35,330 nt of DNA from the NCBI GenBank assembly GCA_001799575.1, contig MGTT01000007.1, positions 1-35,330 on the forward strand, read 5' to 3'. Positions 33,128 through 35,330 of this stretch are shown piece after piece. The position numbers and the translations under genes were made by a program. The notes beneath the pieces are model-generated. The model did no database searches. It was given only the letters and a program-made list of their open reading frames with translations, and was not told the origin of the DNA. Source of the stretch: Elusimicrobia bacterium GWA2_56_46 (GTDB lineage Bacteria > Elusimicrobiota > Elusimicrobia > Elusimicrobiales > UBA9959). Each line of letters opens with the position of its first letter. Position 1 is the stretch's first letter.

Positions 33128-33291
33128 GTCATCCCCGCAATTTGTAAGCGGGGATCCACTTGGAAGCTGTCATCCCGGCGATCCGTTGGCCGGGATCCAT
33201 TGAGCAAAGATTTATGGATTCCCGCTAAAAGCACGCGGGAATGACGAGCGGAAAATCCGTCATCCCGGCAATCTGTTGGCCGGGATCCATT
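33128..33291. repeat. Composite palindromic repeat array (four elements)
   Basis: This occupies most of the 321-nt gene-free stretch 33010-33330. Three copies of a GTCATCCC...GGGATCC element lie at 33128-33160, 33169-33201 and 33259-33291; the last two differ at only two positions. A fourth element, 33206-33245, is identical for 40 bases to 12552-12591. Each is an imperfect inverted repeat able to form a hairpin, and they occur as a tandem composite, as REP/MITE-type elements often do. Confidence 0.85.
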
Positions 33292-33330
33292 AGAGAAGAA
33301 GTCGGTATTTCAACCATCGGGAGAAAACAT

Positions 33331-35256
33331 ATGAACAAGACAATAGCGGCTTTTATCTTTCTGCTGGCCGCCGCCCCGGTTGCTGCCTCAGAAAACTACA
33401 ACTACGTAACAGTACAGGGAACCTTGGACTCAACCGCCAATATTTCTGGCGTAAAAGTAGATGTAGTTGCCAACGGCAGCGTCGTCGGCTCCTCCGACAC
33501 CGTCGATCTCCAGCCCGACGCCAACGGCTTCTTTACCGTATCTGTCCATAATGTCGACCCCTCGCTTCTCGTAACCTCAAACACGGAATATGAATTAGTC
33601 TTCTCCACCGGCAACGGCGCCTACGAAGTCCTGCGCCTCCCCCTGACCAGCGTCCCCTTCGCCAAAGCCCTAAAAGGCCCCGCCGGAACCGACAACCTCA
33701 TCGCCGCCAAAGGCAATGTAGGCATAGGCACCACCGCCCCCGCCTATAAACTGGACGTAACCGGCGACGCCCATTTCACCAGTTCAGTAACCGCCTCAAA
33801 ATTCTACGGCGACGGCTCCGCCCTGACCGGCATAACCGCATCCGGCGACAACCTGGGCAATCATATAGCCACGACCACCCTGCAAATGGCCGGAAATAAT
33901 ATCTACAACGCCAGCACCATAACCACCACCGGTGATATATCAGCGGCAAGGTATCAAATCGCTGGCACAAATGTTTTAAGAATATGGCCTGGTAAAGGGA
34001 CTCTTGCTGTGGGTGAAAATGCAGGCGGAGAGGATGGGGGTAGCGGATCGAGTAACACTTATGTGGGAACTCTGGCGGGCTATTTCGTTCCGAGTGGATG
34101 GGGAAATACTTTTGTGGGAGCCGGCTCCGGTACTTTTAGTTATGGATATGACAACACTTTTATAGGGTGGCAATCTGGCCAGGCCAACCGTTCAGGCATT
34201 CATAACACTTTTGTGGGAACTGACTCTGGTATTGCCAATTACACTGCGGATTATAATACTTATGTGGGAGAGTCTGCCGGTTTCTTCAACCAGGATGGAA
34301 ATTCCAACGCTTTTTTTGGAAATTATGCTGGCTACGAGATTGACGGTGGTTCACAGAATACTTTGCTAGGAGCCTTTGTCGGAGGGGGATTAGTTAGTGG
34401 CTCGAACAATATAATAGTCGGCTATGCTCAAGCCGCTAGTGCTCCCAGTGCATCCAATGAACTTAACCTCGGAGGCGTGTTGTTTGGAAATCTTTCAGAT
34501 AAAACTATTGGTATATCCAGACGGGCGCCGCAAGCTGCTTTGGATGTCGTTTCCACCGGAACCGCACACTCGCAGTTCGCACAGATATGGCGTGCTTCCG
34601 ATGGCGTCGTCAAAGCTTCAATGTCCGCCACAGGTCTTATGATGGCAACAAAATTTGTGGGTGATGGTTCTGGGTTGAGCGGCATAAGCGCGTCCAGTGG
34701 TGATAATTTGGGCAATCATATTGCCACTACTACCTTGAACATGTCAGGATTTAATATAGCATCTGCGAATCTGATTGCGGTTTCCTTATTGAGATTTGCC
34801 GATAATAATATAGTCATTTCTTCGGCCCCGTCGTCGCAAGGTGGTGGGATCTACACGTCCACGAATATGTACGTGAATGGCGATTTGTATGCAGCTAAAA
34901 TATACGGGGACGTATCCGGCGCCACAGGCTTCCCCGCTGGCGACAACCTTGGCAATCATACGGCCACGATGGATTTGTCTATGGCTAATTTTAATATTGG
35001 TGGGGCTAATCTGGTATCGGGCGCCTCGGCTTTGTTCTCCAACGGAGTAACCGCGGCCTCGTTCACCGCCACCGGCGCGGCGCTCGGGGTTGATACGGCA
35101 AAATTGAGATTCACCGACAGCAATATAGTCCTTTCATCAGCCTCCCCGTCGCAATACGGCGGCCTCTACGCCTCAACGCACGTCTACGTAAACGGAGACC
35201 TTTATGGTAACGGGGCCGCACTCACTACACTGAATTGTTCCGTCCCACGTACTTAG
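33331..35256 (+). CDS. Exported repeat-rich surface protein, apparently truncated at the 3' end
   Basis: The 641-residue protein has a signal peptide (about 1-19, MNKTIAAFIFLLAAAPVAA). A domain at about 20-135 is beta-rich and resembles an extracellular stalk. It continues with GNVGIGTTAPAYKLDVTG (a phrase common in tail-fibre/adhesin proteins) and two modules of GDNLGNHIATTTL plus a diverged third (GDNLGNHTATMDL). A middle region of ~20-residue NTFVG-x-SG-type repeats (about 250-370) may form a beta-helix. Such proteins usually end with a C-terminal S74-type chaperone or anchor, which is missing: the sequence stops at LYGNGAALTTLNCSVPRT where the 35-nt repeat array begins. GGGAG (33319-33323) supports ATG 33331; the open frame back to 33241 runs through a palindromic repeat and is not coding. 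Confidence 0.75.
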   Translation: MNKTIAAFIFLLAAAPVAASENYNYVTVQGTLDSTANISGVKVDVVANGSVVGSSDTVDLQPDANGFFTVSVHNVDPSLLVTSNTEYELVFSTGNGAYEVLRLPLTSVPFAKALKGPAGTDNLIAAKGNVGIGTTAPAYKLDVTGDAHFTSSVTASKFYGDGSALTGITASGDNLGNHIATTTLQMAGNNIYNASTITTTGDISAARYQIAGTNVLRIWPGKGTLAVGENAGGEDGGSGSSNTYVGTLAGYFVPSGWGNTFVGAGSGTFSYGYDNTFIGWQSGQANRSGIHNTFVGTDSGIANYTADYNTYVGESAGFFNQDGNSNAFFGNYAGYEIDGGSQNTLLGAFVGGGLVSGSNNIIVGYAQAASAPSASNELNLGGVLFGNLSDKTIGISRRAPQAALDVVSTGTAHSQFAQIWRASDGVVKASMSATGLMMATKFVGDGSGLSGISASSGDNLGNHIATTTLNMSGFNIASANLIAVSLLRFADNNIVISSAPSSQGGGIYTSTNMYVNGDLYAAKIYGDVSGATGFPAGDNLGNHTATMDLSMANFNIGGANLVSGASALFSNGVTAASFTATGAALGVDTAKLRFTDSNIVLSSASPSQYGGLYASTHVYVNGDLYGNGAALTTLNCSVPRT

Positions 35257-35330
35257 CCCCAGTTTTGGCGTAGTAAATCCCACATAACCGGACCCACTTA
35301 AGGGTGGGCCAATCCCACATACCTGGACCC
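35241..35330. repeat. Three 20-nt direct repeats with a 35-nt period, insertion-sequence-end-like
   Basis: A 20-nt element starts at 35241, 35276 and 35311, exactly 35 nt apart. The second and third copies differ at two positions; the first is more diverged (about 11-12 of 20). Their cores read TCCCACATA and GGACCC; 35291-35310 also contains a small CCCAC/GTGGG hairpin. The array begins within the last codons of the surface protein gene. I interpret it as the terminal repeats of an inserted element running past the window edge. Confidence 0.6.

Noticed and set aside
33241-33330. N-terminal extension of the surface protein
   Set aside because: The extra 30 codons translate a palindromic repeat and would hide the signal peptide; GGGAG precedes ATG 33331.
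35241-35330. CRISPR array
   Set aside because: The 35-nt period and 20-nt repeats suggested it, but the repeats are degenerate, the spacers are only 15 nt and there are no cas genes; terminal repeats of a mobile element fit better.

Overview
All genes in this GC-rich window run on the + strand, in tightly packed blocks with many 1-4 nt overlaps. The organism looks like a Gram-negative (diderm) bacterium: it has a Tol/Ton-type envelope energiser, dTDP-rhamnose, GDP-fucose and CDP-dideoxyhexose genes, and a large exported repeat protein. The GDNLGNH-type repeats of that protein remind me of high-GC Elusimicrobiota/Omnitrophota environmental genomes. That is an impression, not a demonstrated assignment.

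Layout. 1-170: a hairpin and two short direct repeats resembling the end of an insertion sequence. 174-3569: two tandem paralogous PhnD-like periplasmic binding proteins and a membrane histidine kinase; no transporter subunits and no adjacent response regulator. 3562-5534: an extended -10 promoter, two hairpins, tRNA-Val(GAC), a terminator-like hairpin, and a threonyl-tRNA synthetase lacking the N-terminal TGS domain. 5536-12535: an envelope machine made of a giant TPR protein, ExbB/TolQ, two ExbD/TolR, TonB and a protein with an OmpA-like tail. 12669-18275: a GT2 glycosyltransferase, an ArnT/GT39-like transferase and rmlA, C, D, B for dTDP-L-rhamnose. 18358-19043: a MntA/HepT-like (MNT-HEPN) toxin-antitoxin pair. 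19079-30817: interleaved genes for CDP-glucose-derived deoxysugars (rfbF, rfbG, rfbH, a YerE-like ThDP enzyme, an SDR) and GDP-L-fucose (manC, gmd, fcl), plus an MBL hydrolase and one AAA/DUF4143 ATPase. 30879-33009: a second DUF4143 ATPase overlapping an OmpR-type response regulator. 33010-35330: a promoter, palindromic repeats, and a surface repeat protein that ends abruptly at a 35-nt-period repeat array.

Together the genes describe envelope building: activated sugars, polyprenyl-linked glycosyl transfer and an energised trans-envelope complex. The most probable novel points are: (1) degenerate 7-bp-period repeats with different words at six loci, two of them inside manC and rfbG where loss or gain of a unit would frameshift the gene; (2) a probable CDP-branched-sugar (yersiniose-like) pathway; (3) several gene groups whose -10 box lies 5-8 nt before an ATG without a usable Shine-Dalgarno, suggesting leaderless mRNAs; and (4) a double-PhnD sensory cassette. 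No transposase, phage or CRISPR gene is visible inside the window.
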